Positions 9,354 through 18,197 of a stretch of 64,000 nucleotides of DNA are shown here, one piece after another. Every line of letters starts with the position of its first letter. Within the stretch, counting starts at the first letter, position 1. A program made the position numbers and the translations under genes. The notes beneath the pieces were generated by a model. It worked only from the letters and a program-made list of their open reading frames with translations. It was not told the DNA's origin and ran no database searches. The stretch lies in the NCBI RefSeq assembly GCF_051954575.1, contig NZ_JBQCHP010000096.1, positions 1-64,000 on the forward strand, in the 5' to 3' direction. Origin of the DNA: Dyella_B sp035690825. GTDB taxonomy: Bacteria > Pseudomonadota > Gammaproteobacteria > Xanthomonadales > Rhodanobacteraceae.

Positions 9354-10115
9354 ATGCTGATCGGTGCCATGCTGCATCTTCCACTTTTTCGCCGCCTGTT
9401 GCGTTACGCCGGTATCGTGGTCCTGTCATGGATCGCCCTGAGCTGGTTCGTGGTGCTGGTGTTGCGCTTCGTGCCGCCGTGGACGTCGGCCGTGATGATG
9501 GAGCGCCGCCTCTCTGCCCTGGCCCATGGCGAGAAGGATTTCCAGTTGCGCCAGCACTGGGTGCCGTGGTCGCGCATTTCGCCATGGGTGCCGATCGCGA
9601 TGGTCGCCGGCGAGGACCAGAAATTCCCGTTTCACCATGGTTTCGACTTCGATTCCATCGAAAACGCGATCGACGCCGCCGACGACGGCAAACGCCTGCG
9701 CGGCGCCAGCACCATCAGCCAGCAGACCGCCAAGAACCTGTTTCTGTGGAACGGGCGCAGCTTCGTGCGCAAGGGCCTGGAAGCATATTTCACGGTGCTG
9801 CTGGAGCTGACCTGGCCCAAGCAGCGCATCCTGGAGGTGTACATGAACATCGCCCAGCTCGGCGACGGCATCTACGGCGTGGGCGCGGCCAGCGAGATGT
9901 TCTTTCATACTGCGCCGGCGCAACTCGGCCCCGCACAGGCCGCCCGGCTGGCGGCAGTGCTGCCCAATCCGGACCGCTTCCACGTCGATCGTCCGAGCGC
10001 CTACGTGCAGGAACGCGCGCGCTGGATCGAGCAACAGGTCAGCCAGCTCGGCGGGCCGGCCTACCTGCAGAGCCGCCAGCTGCCGCGCGATGCACGCCCT
10101 GCTCGCCGGCGCTGA
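9354..10115 (+). CDS. mtgA: Monofunctional biosynthetic peptidoglycan transglycosylase
   Basis: Inner-membrane GT51 enzyme that polymerises lipid II into glycan strands. The frame is open from 9219; the ATG at 9354 gives 253 residues with an N-terminal anchor at about 19-38, and an ATG at 9369 is also possible. The GT51 motif GEDQKFPFHHGFD is present with the catalytic glutamate at about residue 87. It is followed by GASTISQQTAKNLFLW and RILEVYMNIAQLG, both typical of the family. No transpeptidase domain follows. A GT2 gene starts 54 bases downstream. Confidence 0.92.
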   Translation: MLIGAMLHLPLFRRLLRYAGIVVLSWIALSWFVVLVLRFVPPWTSAVMMERRLSALAHGEKDFQLRQHWVPWSRISPWVPIAMVAGEDQKFPFHHGFDFDSIENAIDAADDGKRLRGASTISQQTAKNLFLWNGRSFVRKGLEAYFTVLLELTWPKQRILEVYMNIAQLGDGIYGVGAASEMFFHTAPAQLGPAQAARLAAVLPNPDRFHVDRPSAYVQERARWIEQQVSQLGGPAYLQSRQLPRDARPARRR

Positions 10116-10169
10116 CCGCCAAGCACACGAACGTTCGCCCAGCACTTACACTTTACGCATCACCTATTG

Positions 10170-11153
10170 ATGGACCCCTCCGGCATGCCGCGTCTTACGG
10201 TTGTCGTTCCTGCCTACAACGAATCGGCCGTGCTTGCTGCGTTTCACGAGCGCCTGTCCAAGGTGCTCGACCAGCTGCCGCTGACTTGCGACGTGCTCTA
10301 CGTCGACGACGGCAGCCGCGACGATACCTGGGCGATCATGCAAGCGCTGGCCGCCGCCGACCCGTGCGTGGGCGCGCTGAAGCTCTCGCGCAATTTCGGC
10401 AAGGAAGCGGCGCTGACCGCCGGGCTCGATCACGTGGATGCGGATGCCGCCGTGGTGATCGACGCGGACCTGCAAGACCCGCCGGAACTGATCCCGCAAC
10501 TGGTGGCGCAATGGCAGGCCGGCTACGACGTGGTGTACGCCACCCGCAGCGCGCGCGCCGGCGAAACCGGTTTCAAGCGCTTCACCGCCGCCGCGTTCTA
10601 CCGCACCATGGAAATGATGTCGGACACCGCCGTGCCGCGCGATACCGGCGACTTCCGGCTGCTTTCGCGGCGTGCCTTGGCGGCGCTCTCGCAATTGCGC
10701 GAGCGGCAGCGTTTCATGAAGGGCCTGTTCGCATGGATCGGCTACCGCCAGACGGCGGTGACATACCTGCGCGACCCGCGCCTGGCCGGCCAGACCAAGT
10801 GGAATTACTGGCGTTTGACCAAGCTTGCCATCGAAGGCATCACCTCGTTTTCCAGCGCGCCGCTGAAGCTCGCCACCTGGACCGGCCTGGCCGCTGCCGT
10901 GGCGGCGTTCTTGTTTGGTCTCAAGGTGCTGCTCAAAGCGCTGCTGAATGGCGATCCGGTACCCGGCTATCCAAGCCTGATGGTGGTGATCCTGTTCCTG
11001 GGCGGCATCCAGTTGCTCGCCCTGGGCGTGATCGGCGAATACCTGGGCCGCAACTACAACGAGACCAAGCAACGGCCGCTGTATTTCATCGAGGAAGAAC
11101 ACCTGCCCGTCGCACGCAAAACGGTTCACACCCAGGCAACGCCGCAGCGCTAA
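10170..11153 (+). CDS. GtrB-like polyprenyl-phosphate glycosyltransferase (GT2)
   Basis: A 327-residue family 2 glycosyltransferase that probably transfers a sugar from a nucleotide donor to undecaprenyl phosphate on the cytoplasmic face. Visible are VVVPAYNES, the DDGS donor motif, LSRNFGKEAALTAG and DADLQDPPE, the GtrB/ArnC/DPM1 pattern. Two hydrophobic hairpin segments near the C terminus anchor it. The frame opens one codon earlier with TTG; ATG at 10170 is used, and ATG at 10185 is possible. No obvious ribosome-binding site is seen. The sugar cannot be deduced. It lies between mtgA and a CBS protein, all in the same direction. Confidence 0.85.
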   Translation: MDPSGMPRLTVVVPAYNESAVLAAFHERLSKVLDQLPLTCDVLYVDDGSRDDTWAIMQALAAADPCVGALKLSRNFGKEAALTAGLDHVDADAAVVIDADLQDPPELIPQLVAQWQAGYDVVYATRSARAGETGFKRFTAAAFYRTMEMMSDTAVPRDTGDFRLLSRRALAALSQLRERQRFMKGLFAWIGYRQTAVTYLRDPRLAGQTKWNYWRLTKLAIEGITSFSSAPLKLATWTGLAAAVAAFLFGLKVLLKALLNGDPVPGYPSLMVVILFLGGIQLLALGVIGEYLGRNYNETKQRPLYFIEEEHLPVARKTVHTQATPQR

Positions 11154-11197
11154 ACTGTCGCCACGCGGCCATCGCCACGGCCGCCGGGGAGGTCTGG

Positions 11198-11626
11198 ATG
11201 CGTCAGGTCAAGCATTTGCTGGACAGGAAGGGCAGCGACATCTTCGCCATTGCACCGGAAGCACCGGTGCTGGAAGCGATCAAGCACATGGCCGAACGGA
11301 GCGTTGGTGCATTGCTGGTGATGCGCGGCGAGCAACTGGTCGGCATCGTTTCCGAACGCGATTACGCGCGCAAGATCATTTTGCAGGGTCGATCGTCCGC
11401 GCAGACGCCCGTATCGGAGGTGATGAGCAGTCCGGTGCTCACCGTGACACCCGATACGGACGTTTTCGACTGCATGCGCCTGTGCACCGACAGCCGCGTA
11501 CGCCACTTGCCGGTGGTGGAAGGGCATCGCGTGATCGGCGTGATCTCGATCGGCGACCTGGTCAAGGAAGTGATCAGTGCGCAGGCCGAGCAGATCGAAC
11601 AGTTGCAGCGGTATATCACTTCGTGA
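11198..11626 (+). CDS. CBS-domain pair protein
   Basis: A 142-residue protein made almost entirely of two CBS domains (about 10-65 and 75-130), which bind adenine nucleotides and sense energy state. Motifs include VGIVSERDYARKI in the first domain and PVVEGHRVIGVISIGDLVK in the second. The start at 11198 has GGGGAGG upstream at good spacing. It is 44 bases downstream of the GT2 gene. The target it regulates cannot be told from the sequence. Confidence 0.85.
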   Translation: MRQVKHLLDRKGSDIFAIAPEAPVLEAIKHMAERSVGALLVMRGEQLVGIVSERDYARKIILQGRSSAQTPVSEVMSSPVLTVTPDTDVFDCMRLCTDSRVRHLPVVEGHRVIGVISIGDLVKEVISAQAEQIEQLQRYITS

Positions 11627-11630
11627 TGCC

Positions 11631-11721
11631 GTAAATCGGGAATCGTCAATCGTTAAAGGCGACCACCTGCAAGCTTGTCGCCCTCGCCGTTACGATTCTC
11701 GATTTCCGATTGCCGATTTAC
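11631..11721. repeat. Imperfect inverted repeat, partly coding
   Basis: A left arm at 11631-11662 starting GTAAATCGGGAATCG and a right arm at 11684-11721, whose reverse complement starts GTAAATCGGCAATCG, are related imperfectly with small gaps. The units resemble the repeat after the GGDEF-EAL gene. The right arm lies inside the 3' end of the transporter gene and encodes its last residues, so the repeat seems to have supplied part of the coding end. Confidence 0.55.
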
Positions 11722-13023
11722 GCTCTCGGGCGCCAGATCCGGCGAGGTAGCCGCTTTGCGCGCGATCCACGCCGCCAAAGACGACGCGCCCACGCCGATC
11801 AGCGCGATGCTGCCCACGCTCATGCCCAGCTTCACCAGGCTGCTGATGGCGCTGGTGATCACCACGTCGCCGAAACGCCACACCGCGGTGTCGACGAAGT
11901 TCTTGCCCTTGTAGCGCGTTTCACGCGGCACGCGCGTATACAGCGCATCGCTGGCGGGTTTGGTCATGCCGTACATGAAGCCGCGCGTGCCCACCATCAT
12001 CATCGCCAACAGCGGCACGCCATAGCCGAACACGTTCCACTGCGCATGGCCGCCAAGCATCACCATCACCAGCAGGCCAAGATTGACCAACTGGGGCAGC
12101 ACCATCGCCCAAACGACGCCGCGCCGTACCAGCAACCAGCGCGTCAGGGTCAATTGCAGCAGCGAGCCGAGCAGATTCGTAGCCAGGTCCAGATGCGCAT
12201 AGAACGCTGTGCGCGCGCCGGCGGAAGCCAGATGCGCCTTGGCGTAGTCGGACACCAGCGCATAGGCCAGCGTACCCACGCCATCGCCCAGGAACATCAG
12301 AATGGCCATCGAGCGCAGGAACGGGCGCGACCACAATTCGCGCACGCCCGCCCACAACGAACCGCCTATGGGTTGCTCGGCATGGGTGTTTTGTCCTCGC
12401 TGCGCAGATATGCGCAACAGCAGCCCCAACGCAGCGCCGAGCATCACGGCCGATACCAGCAACAGCGGCGCCACGCCGATCAAGACGACCAGCAGACTGG
12501 TCACGGAGGGCCCGACGATCGCACCGGCCATGCCGCCCAGCGCGATCAACGAAAACACTTCGCGCGCGCGACGGCTGTCGAAAACATCCGCCATCAGGCT
12601 CCAGAACAGCGACACCACGAACAGGTTGAACACGCTGCCCCAGATGAAAAACCCCACACCCAGCGTGCGCGCGCCGATGCGCTCCTGCGCCATGAAGGCC
12701 GGAATGAACGCCAGCAGGCCCGCGATGAAAAAACTGTAGCTCCAAACCAGAACGCGCCTCCGCGGGAAGCGCGCCACCAGCATGCCGAACAGCGGCGTCA
12801 GCGCAAGCATGGCCACGAACACGGCGACATAGAACAATGGCAATTGCGTAGAACCCACCGCGCCGACCAGCTGATCGCGCACCGGGCGAATAATGTAGTA
12901 GGCGGTCAGCACGAAGAAAAACGCCAGCGCCGAAAGCGCCGGAGTGGCGTCATGACGCAGAGAATCGGAAGACGTCGAACGCACCGGGTGGGGTTCCAGC
13001 GGAAGGCCGCGCAAGACTAGCAT
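11653..13023 (-). CDS. ATP/ADP-translocase-like MFS membrane transporter
   Basis: A 456-residue polytopic membrane protein with about twelve hydrophobic segments. The first reads ALAFFFVLTAYYIIRPVRDQ, a pattern typical of bacterial relatives of NTP/NDP exchange carriers (TLC/NTT group) within the MFS fold. Substrate is unknown; close relatives in free-living bacteria are uncharacterised. The start codon at 13023 overlaps a plus-strand open frame but not the likely start of the divergent GMC gene. The last 20 or so residues (NRQSEIENRN and beyond) are polar and fall in an intergenic-type repeat. Confidence 0.72.
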   Translation of the reverse strand: MLVLRGLPLEPHPVRSTSSDSLRHDATPALSALAFFFVLTAYYIIRPVRDQLVGAVGSTQLPLFYVAVFVAMLALTPLFGMLVARFPRRRVLVWSYSFFIAGLLAFIPAFMAQERIGARTLGVGFFIWGSVFNLFVVSLFWSLMADVFDSRRAREVFSLIALGGMAGAIVGPSVTSLLVVLIGVAPLLLVSAVMLGAALGLLLRISAQRGQNTHAEQPIGGSLWAGVRELWSRPFLRSMAILMFLGDGVGTLAYALVSDYAKAHLASAGARTAFYAHLDLATNLLGSLLQLTLTRWLLVRRGVVWAMVLPQLVNLGLLVMVMLGGHAQWNVFGYGVPLLAMMMVGTRGFMYGMTKPASDALYTRVPRETRYKGKNFVDTAVWRFGDVVITSAISSLVKLGMSVGSIALIGVGASSLAAWIARKAATSPDLAPESVNRQSEIENRNGEGDKLAGGRL

Positions 13024-13060
13024 GTACCTGGTGACACACGGCCACGTGTGGGGGGCGGGT

Positions 13061-14638
13061 ATGGATTACGACTATGTGATCGTCGGCGCCGGCTCGGCCG
13101 GCTGCGTACTGGCCAATCGGCTCAGCACCATCCCAAGCAATCGCGTATTGCTGCTGGAAGCCGGCGGCGCCGATTGGCACCCCTTCCTCCATATGCCCGC
13201 CGGACTGGCGCACTTGCCCAAACGCCGCCGGCTCAACTGGAACTACGAAACCGAAACCGAATCGCAATTGCTTGACCGTCGCCTGTGGTGGCCGCGCGGC
13301 AAGATGCTGGGCGGTTCCAGTTCGATCAACGCCATGTGCTACATCCGCGGCGTGCCCGCCGACTACGACGCCTGGGCCGAAGCGACCGGCGACGCGCGTT
13401 GGTCATGGCCGCAGGTGCTGCCATGGTTTGTACGCAGCGAGAACAACAGTCGCGGCGCAAGTGCGCTGCACGGCGCGGAAGGGCCGCTGTACGTTTCGGA
13501 TCTGCGTCATCACAACATCCTTTCGGCGGCATTGATCGATGCGGCCGCCAGCGCCGGGTACTCGCGCAACCCGGATTTCAATGGTCCCGAACAGGCCGGA
13601 TTCGGTCTCTATCAAGTCACGCAACGCGATGGCACGCGGTGTTCCACCGCGTCGGCCTATCTGCGGCCCGCACGCGCACGTACCAATCTGCACATACGCA
13701 CGCATGCCATGGTTGAACGCATCGTGTTCGAACACGACCGCGCAACAGGCGTGCAGCTGCGTCAAGGGCGTGAGCGGCAGACCGTTCGCGCTGGCGAAAT
13801 CATCGTGGCCGCCGGCACCATCAATTCGCCGCAGTTGCTGATGCTGTCCGGCATGGGTCCCGCGGATCATCTGCGCGAACACGGCATTGCACCGGTGGCC
13901 GACCTGTCGGGGGTGGGCGCCGGATTGCAGGATCACCTGGACATCTGCACGCTGATCCATTGCACGCAGAACATCACCTACGACAAGCTCAACGAGCTCG
14001 CGGTGGGCTGGCGTTACCTGCGCCATCGCGACGGGCCCGGCAGCTCCAACATCGCCGAAGCGGGTGGTTTCGTGCGCAGCCGCCTGGCGACGGATGCGCG
14101 TTGCGATATCCAGTTCCATTTCGTGCCGGCCTTGCTGGACGACCACGGGCGTCATCGCCTGCCCGGCTGGGGCTACACCCTGCACGCGTGCTACCTGCAT
14201 CCGCGCAGCCGGGGCAGCTTGCGTTTGCGTTCGGCCGATCCATCGATGCCGGTGGCGATCCATGCGGGATATCTCAGCGATCCGGAAGGCCACGATCTCG
14301 CGCGCATGATCGAAGCGGCGAAACTGTCGCGCGACATTTTTGCGCAACCGGCCTTCGATCCTTATCGTGGCCGGCCGGTCTTTCCGGAATCGGAACCGGC
14401 CAGCGACGCGCAATGGGAGGCCTTCATCCGCCGCAAAGCCGAATCCGTGTATCACCCGGTCGGCACGTGCCGCATGGGACGTGACGAGCGCGCGGTGGTG
14501 GATAGCGAACTACGCGTACGGGGCGTGGCCGGACTGCGCGTTGTCGATGCTTCGGTGATGCCCGCATTGCCCAGCGGCAACACCAACGCGCCGACCATCA
14601 TGATCGCTGAACGCGCCGCCGCCCTCATGTTGGCCTGA
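13061..14638 (+). CDS. GMC-family FAD-dependent alcohol/choline dehydrogenase
   Basis: A 525-residue flavoprotein of the glucose-methanol-choline oxidoreductase family. It has the FAD dinucleotide fold VGAGSAGCVLANRL at residues 8-21, GMC signature 1 around GGSSSINAMCYIRG (about residue 85), signature 2 around GTINSPQLLMLSGMGP, the active-site histidine in YHPVGTCRMG (H465), and the C-terminal SGNTNAPTIMIAE. It probably oxidises a primary alcohol; choline is only one option, and no betaine aldehyde dehydrogenase is nearby. The frame opens at 13022, but the ATG at 13061 has a G-rich ribosome-binding site and starts exactly at the FAD fold. Confidence 0.88.
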   Translation: MDYDYVIVGAGSAGCVLANRLSTIPSNRVLLLEAGGADWHPFLHMPAGLAHLPKRRRLNWNYETETESQLLDRRLWWPRGKMLGGSSSINAMCYIRGVPADYDAWAEATGDARWSWPQVLPWFVRSENNSRGASALHGAEGPLYVSDLRHHNILSAALIDAAASAGYSRNPDFNGPEQAGFGLYQVTQRDGTRCSTASAYLRPARARTNLHIRTHAMVERIVFEHDRATGVQLRQGRERQTVRAGEIIVAAGTINSPQLLMLSGMGPADHLREHGIAPVADLSGVGAGLQDHLDICTLIHCTQNITYDKLNELAVGWRYLRHRDGPGSSNIAEAGGFVRSRLATDARCDIQFHFVPALLDDHGRHRLPGWGYTLHACYLHPRSRGSLRLRSADPSMPVAIHAGYLSDPEGHDLARMIEAAKLSRDIFAQPAFDPYRGRPVFPESEPASDAQWEAFIRRKAESVYHPVGTCRMGRDERAVVDSELRVRGVAGLRVVDASVMPALPSGNTNAPTIMIAERAAALMLA

Positions 14639-14693
14639 CGCTGGCCATGCGGAATATTCACGCACCGCGGACCGCCAGCACCGCCTCACGCCG

Positions 14694-14722
14694 TTGTGAC
14701 CTTGTCCGAAGTACAGGACAAT
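14694..14722 (+). promoter_or_regulatory. Possible sigma-70 promoter of the serine hydrolase gene
   Basis: TTGTGA at 14694-14699 and GACAAT at 14717-14722 are 17 bases apart, 55 bases before the ATG at 14778. This is a fair consensus match found by eye only. Confidence 0.4.
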
Positions 14723-14777
14723 CCAGCGATGCCCATGGACGAGCTCAACCAGCCCATGACCGAAGAAGCCGAGCCGC

Positions 14778-16106
14778 ATGCAGTACCGTAAGCTTTCCCT
14801 GCTGATCACCGCCTCGCTCGGCATCGCGGCAAGCTTGATTCCCGCCTTCCCCGTGCGCGCCGGCAGCACCGACGTGCAGCCTGCTGCCGATGTCCGCCCG
14901 GTTCGGCGCGATGCGCCCGGCTTGAGCGCGCCAGCCGCCCTTCCGCCGGCACAGGTGAAGGAAGCGCTGGATGCCTATTCGCATTGGCTGGATATCGTGG
15001 CGCAGCGTAACGAAGTGGCCGGGCTTGCCACTGCGGTGGTGGTGGACAACAAGGTCGCCTTCGAGCGCACGCTCGGTTACGCGGACGCCAACACGCAGGA
15101 GCCAATCACCCCCACCACCGTGTTCCGCCTCGCGTCGTTGTCCAAGGCCTTCGCCACCGCTGTCACCGGCCTGCTGATCGATGAAGGCCGCTTCAGCTGG
15201 AACACCAAGCTGGCCGACGCGCTGCCGTTCTTCCAGTTGAAGGATGCGCAGGCCTCCGGCGAGGTGACGGTGCGGGACATTCTTGGCCAGCGCCTTGGGC
15301 TTCCGCACAACACCTACGATCAGATGCTGGAAGACAACGTTCCCTACGAGGAACTGGTGCGCAAGCTGGATGAAGTGACGCTCACCTGCAACGTCGGGGA
15401 GTGCTATGGCTACCAGAACGTCGCCTTCAGCCTGATCGGCGACCTGATCTACGCCGAGACCGGCGACTTTTTCTATCACCAGGTCGACCGGCGCATCTTC
15501 TTTCCGCTGGGCATGACGACGGCCAGCTATGGCCGCGAAGCGCTGGAGAGCAGCAAGAGCTGGGCACGCCCGCATCGTCCGCACGGTGCGCACGCGTGGG
15601 AATCGTTCGATCCGAAGGAAGCCTATTACCGCGTGGCGCCGGCGGCTGGCGTAAATGCGAGCCTGCGCGACATGGAGCAATGGCTGATCGCGCAAATGGG
15701 CGGACGTCCGGACGTGCTTCCGCAAACGCTGCTCGATCAACTGCACGCGCCGGGCGTACTCACCCCGGGCGAAATGCACGCCACGCCGTGGCGCCATGCC
15801 CGCGTGACCGCCGCCAGCTATGCGCTGGGCTGGCGCGTGTTCACCTACGGCGGCGAAACCATGGTGTTCCACGCCGGCGCGGTGGAAGGCTATCGCACGA
15901 TGATCGCGTTCTTTCCGAAATACCGCGTGGGCATCGTATCGATGTGGAATTCGCCGGGCGCGGTCGGCACCGATCTGATGCCGATGGTGTTCGACGCGAT
16001 GCTCGGCCTGCCGCACGTCGACTGGGCAGGCGTGGAAAGCGATCCGCCTGCGACGCGGGCTACGGCGGTGAAGGCGCGTCACAAGACGCGTCGGCGCGGG
16101 GGTTGA
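14778..16106 (+). CDS. Exported beta-lactamase-fold serine hydrolase
   Basis: A 442-residue protein of the serine beta-lactamase/penicillin-binding-protein C class (Pfam Beta-lactamase group). It has an N-terminal signal peptide (basic QYRK, hydrophobic LLITASLGIAASLIPAF). The catalytic S120-x-x-K123 lies in RLASLSKAF, the Y212-x-N motif in YGYQNV, and an HAG motif replaces the usual KTG near HAGAVEGYRTMI. Such proteins include D-aminopeptidases, esterases and carboxypeptidases, and true beta-lactam hydrolysis cannot be assumed. A basic tail ends the protein. Confidence 0.85.
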   Translation: MQYRKLSLLITASLGIAASLIPAFPVRAGSTDVQPAADVRPVRRDAPGLSAPAALPPAQVKEALDAYSHWLDIVAQRNEVAGLATAVVVDNKVAFERTLGYADANTQEPITPTTVFRLASLSKAFATAVTGLLIDEGRFSWNTKLADALPFFQLKDAQASGEVTVRDILGQRLGLPHNTYDQMLEDNVPYEELVRKLDEVTLTCNVGECYGYQNVAFSLIGDLIYAETGDFFYHQVDRRIFFPLGMTTASYGREALESSKSWARPHRPHGAHAWESFDPKEAYYRVAPAAGVNASLRDMEQWLIAQMGGRPDVLPQTLLDQLHAPGVLTPGEMHATPWRHARVTAASYALGWRVFTYGGETMVFHAGAVEGYRTMIAFFPKYRVGIVSMWNSPGAVGTDLMPMVFDAMLGLPHVDWAGVESDPPATRATAVKARHKTRRRGG

Positions 16107-16152
16107 TCCCAGCTTGCCGGATGCGTCCCCTCCCTACGTGTAGTAGAGCCTG

Positions 16153-16171
16153 CCCCGGACTTGATCCGGGG
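16153..16171. repeat. Short inverted repeat
   Basis: CCCCGGA and TCCGGGG flank CTTGA, 47 bases after the serine hydrolase stop. The hairpin has no T-run and looks like a dispersed palindromic element or a weak terminator. Confidence 0.45.
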
Positions 16172-16235
16172 AGAGGGTTCGGGCGGGGCGAAGCAAGCTT
16201 GCGGTGCAATTCAACATTGCTACAAGCCCTCAATA

Positions 16236-16255
16236 AGCCGGGAGATTTCCCGGCT
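16236..16255 (-). terminator. Likely terminator of the TonB-like gene
   Basis: AGCCGGGA and TCCCGGCT make an 8-bp stem with a 4-base loop, 16 bases past the stop of the minus-strand TonB-like gene. On that strand it is followed by TTATTG, a weak U-tract. Confidence 0.5.
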
Positions 16256-16271
16256 CATAAGCCAAGCGGGA

Positions 16272-17330
16272 TTACTGCGGCGAATTGAGCTTGAACTCGA
16301 TGCGCTTCTGCTGCTGCGACGCGATCGCGGTGCCGGCGCGCATGGCGGGCGAGAACTTGGCGCGACGCAGCGCATCGATGGCGGCGTTGTCGAACACGTG
16401 GCGCGGCTCGGCGCCGGTCACCTGGATATTGCTGACGCTGCCGTCCGCATTGACGGTGTACTGCACGTCCACCCAGCCTTCCTGGTTGTTGCGCAGGGCT
16501 GTAGCCGGATAGCGCGGACGGATGGTCGAGATCGGAATGGCGTCGCGTGTTTCGCCGCCACCCGCCGACGCATTGCCGGCGCTGGCCACTTCGCTTCCGG
16601 CCGAGGTCGACGCCGGTTTCCTGGCTTCTTCCTGTTGCGCCTTCTGCTGCGCGGCCAATGCAGCCTGCTGTTGCGCGGCCTTGTCCGCAGCGGCCTTGTC
16701 GGCAAGCGCCTTGTCTGCCGCGGCTTTATCCGCAGCGGCCTTCTGCGCGGCCAGTTCGGCCTGGTGCTGCTGGTCGAGCTGCTTCTGTTGTTCCTGGTCG
16801 AGCGTCTTGCGCTGCGCATCCAGCTTGGAACGCAGGATGGTCAGCGTGTAATTGGTGGGGTCGACCTTCGCCAGCAGGTTGATCTCGCGATCGGCTTCGT
16901 CGAACTGGCGCTGGTTGATCACCTGCTCCACGTTGCTGGCCGCGAACGGAAAGGTTTCGCGCAAGGCATCGGCCGCCACCTGGTTGCCGGGCTGCTTCTG
17001 CAGCACCTTCAGGTAGAACTCGAAGGCGTTATTGCCGGCCGGCGCGACGACACGCTGCTGGTTCATCGCGCTGCGCGCTTCGTTGAGCAGGTCGTTGATG
17101 CTCAGCGCATCCACGTTCACCGGTGGCGCGGCCGCCTGCTGCTGGGCGACGCTGACGGGTGTGGACGGATGGCCGCCGGAGTCGGCGCTCAACAAGTCTT
17201 CATGCGGCTTGATGATGAGGAACCAGGCAACCACTGCCAGGCACGCAACGACGCCGAGAACGGCAATGATGACGGGCTTGGTAGCCCCGCGCGCACGCGA
17301 ACGCGCATGACGATTGTTTCGGGTATCCAT
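16272..17330 (-). CDS. TonB-family energy transducer-like protein
   Basis: A 352-residue protein with a basic N terminus, one membrane anchor (about 19-38, VIIAVLGVVACLAVVAWFLI), a periplasmic helical region, a low-complexity linker of repeated AADKA units with many Gln residues, and a C-terminal TonB domain with RPRYPATALRNNQEGWVDVQYTV. The latter is the TonB/TolA-like fold that contacts TonB-dependent receptors. The frame continues to 17624, but MDTRNNRHAR at 17330 gives the expected topology. The linker is Ala/Lys/Gln-rich, not the Pro-rich linker of classical TonB, and ExbBD are not adjacent. It may serve a dedicated receptor. Confidence 0.78.
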   Translation of the reverse strand: MDTRNNRHARSRARGATKPVIIAVLGVVACLAVVAWFLIIKPHEDLLSADSGGHPSTPVSVAQQQAAAPPVNVDALSINDLLNEARSAMNQQRVVAPAGNNAFEFYLKVLQKQPGNQVAADALRETFPFAASNVEQVINQRQFDEADREINLLAKVDPTNYTLTILRSKLDAQRKTLDQEQQKQLDQQHQAELAAQKAAADKAAADKALADKAAADKAAQQQAALAAQQKAQQEEARKPASTSAGSEVASAGNASAGGGETRDAIPISTIRPRYPATALRNNQEGWVDVQYTVNADGSVSNIQVTGAEPRHVFDNAAIDALRRAKFSPAMRAGTAIASQQQKRIEFKLNSPQ

Positions 17331-17651
17331 GATTTTCGCTGCTGCAGTGGCAATAGATACCCGCGCTTCCCCCCTGTTATCCAGGTGCGGCGCCCCAGGG
17401 CCGCGGCGCGGATGGGTCAAAGGTATCGCGATTGTGGCGGCTGGGCAAATGCGGGTTGTGAGGGAAGCCGACAGAGGCTTGGGGCAAGCTCGAACATCCG
17501 AGTGCCGGAGAGATTCTCCATGCCTATTTTCATTTTCGGGGGCCGAAAATGAAGCGTCCCGGCACGAGGCCGGGACGAAACGCTTTCGAACTACCTCCCT
17601 GCGCTGGGCACCGCAGGGAGACAAATCGAGTGCAACGTCTAGTTGTTGTGC
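17331..17651. other. Gene-free spacer with two adjacent hairpins
   Basis: No supportable gene lies here. It contains two perfect inverted repeats: 17531-17551 (CATTTTCGG, GGG loop, CCGAAAATG) and 17555-17577 (CGTCCCGGC, ACGAG loop, GCCGGGACG). They lie 75-120 bases past the MetJ-H1 stop on the minus strand and probably end that transcript, although neither has a clear U-tract. Confidence 0.55.
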
Positions 17652-18170
17652 TTACTTCTTTGCAGCTTTGGTGGCTTTCACAACTTTGGCAGCGGCAGCC
17701 TTCTTGGCGGTGCGCTTACGCGTCGCCTTCTTGGCAGCCTTCTTTGCGCCAACGCGCTTGGCGGTGGCCTTCTTCGCGCCTACGCGCTTGGCACCCGCCT
17801 TCTTGGCGGTCTTGCGCGCGGTGCGCTTCTTGGCGGTGGCCTTCTTGGCGACCGGCCGCTTGGCAGCAGCTTTACGGGTGGTTTTCTTGGCGGCTTTCTT
17901 CGCCGACTTACGTGCAGTTTTCTTGGCAGTGGCCATAGTACGTCTTAGCTCCTCATCAGTTGGCAGTGGTTGCCCAGTAAAAGCGTGGAGGAACGCCTCA
18001 ACCAGCAGATCGCTGTTGGTGGCGTGCCGCAAATTGTTGACCTGTCGGTAGGTACGCAGATCCGACAGCAGTCGCAGTACATGCATGGGTATCGAAACAG
18101 TGATCTTTCTCACCGCGCCGGATTTTTCGCCGTGTTCTATGTAAGGTTGGACGAATTTCGATGCCACCAT
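17652..18170 (-). CDS. metJ: MetJ methionine repressor fused to a histone H1-like tail
   Basis: A 172-residue protein. Residues 1-78 match MetJ closely: KITVSIPMHVLRLL is the DNA-reading beta strand and helix A of the ribbon-helix-helix fold, then RQVNNLRHATNSDLL and EAFLHAFTGQPLP are nearly the E. coli MetJ sequence. E. coli MetJ ends in about 35 acidic/helical residues; here the end is replaced by about 90 residues of Lys/Ala/Arg-rich repeats (KKATAKR, RVGAKKA and similar) like histone H1 or AlgP. MetJ represses methionine genes with S-adenosylmethionine. The tail would add non-specific DNA binding. A good promoter with a perfect TTGACA lies upstream at 18198-18226. Confidence 0.85.
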   Translation of the reverse strand: MVASKFVQPYIEHGEKSGAVRKITVSIPMHVLRLLSDLRTYRQVNNLRHATNSDLLVEAFLHAFTGQPLPTDEELRRTMATAKKTARKSAKKAAKKTTRKAAAKRPVAKKATAKKRTARKTAKKAGAKRVGAKKATAKRVGAKKAAKKATRKRTAKKAAAAKVVKATKAAKK

Positions 18171-18197
18171 TGGTAACGTTCCCCGTTTATGGTGCGA

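Noticed and set aside
14778..16106. Beta-lactam resistance gene
   Set aside because: The fold is shared by esterases and peptidases; the KTG box is replaced by HAG and nothing in the context suggests resistance.
17700..17940. CRISPR-like or tandem non-coding repeat
   Set aside because: The repetition is the codon pattern of the Lys/Ala-rich MetJ tail, not spaced direct repeats. No CRISPR array was seen anywhere.
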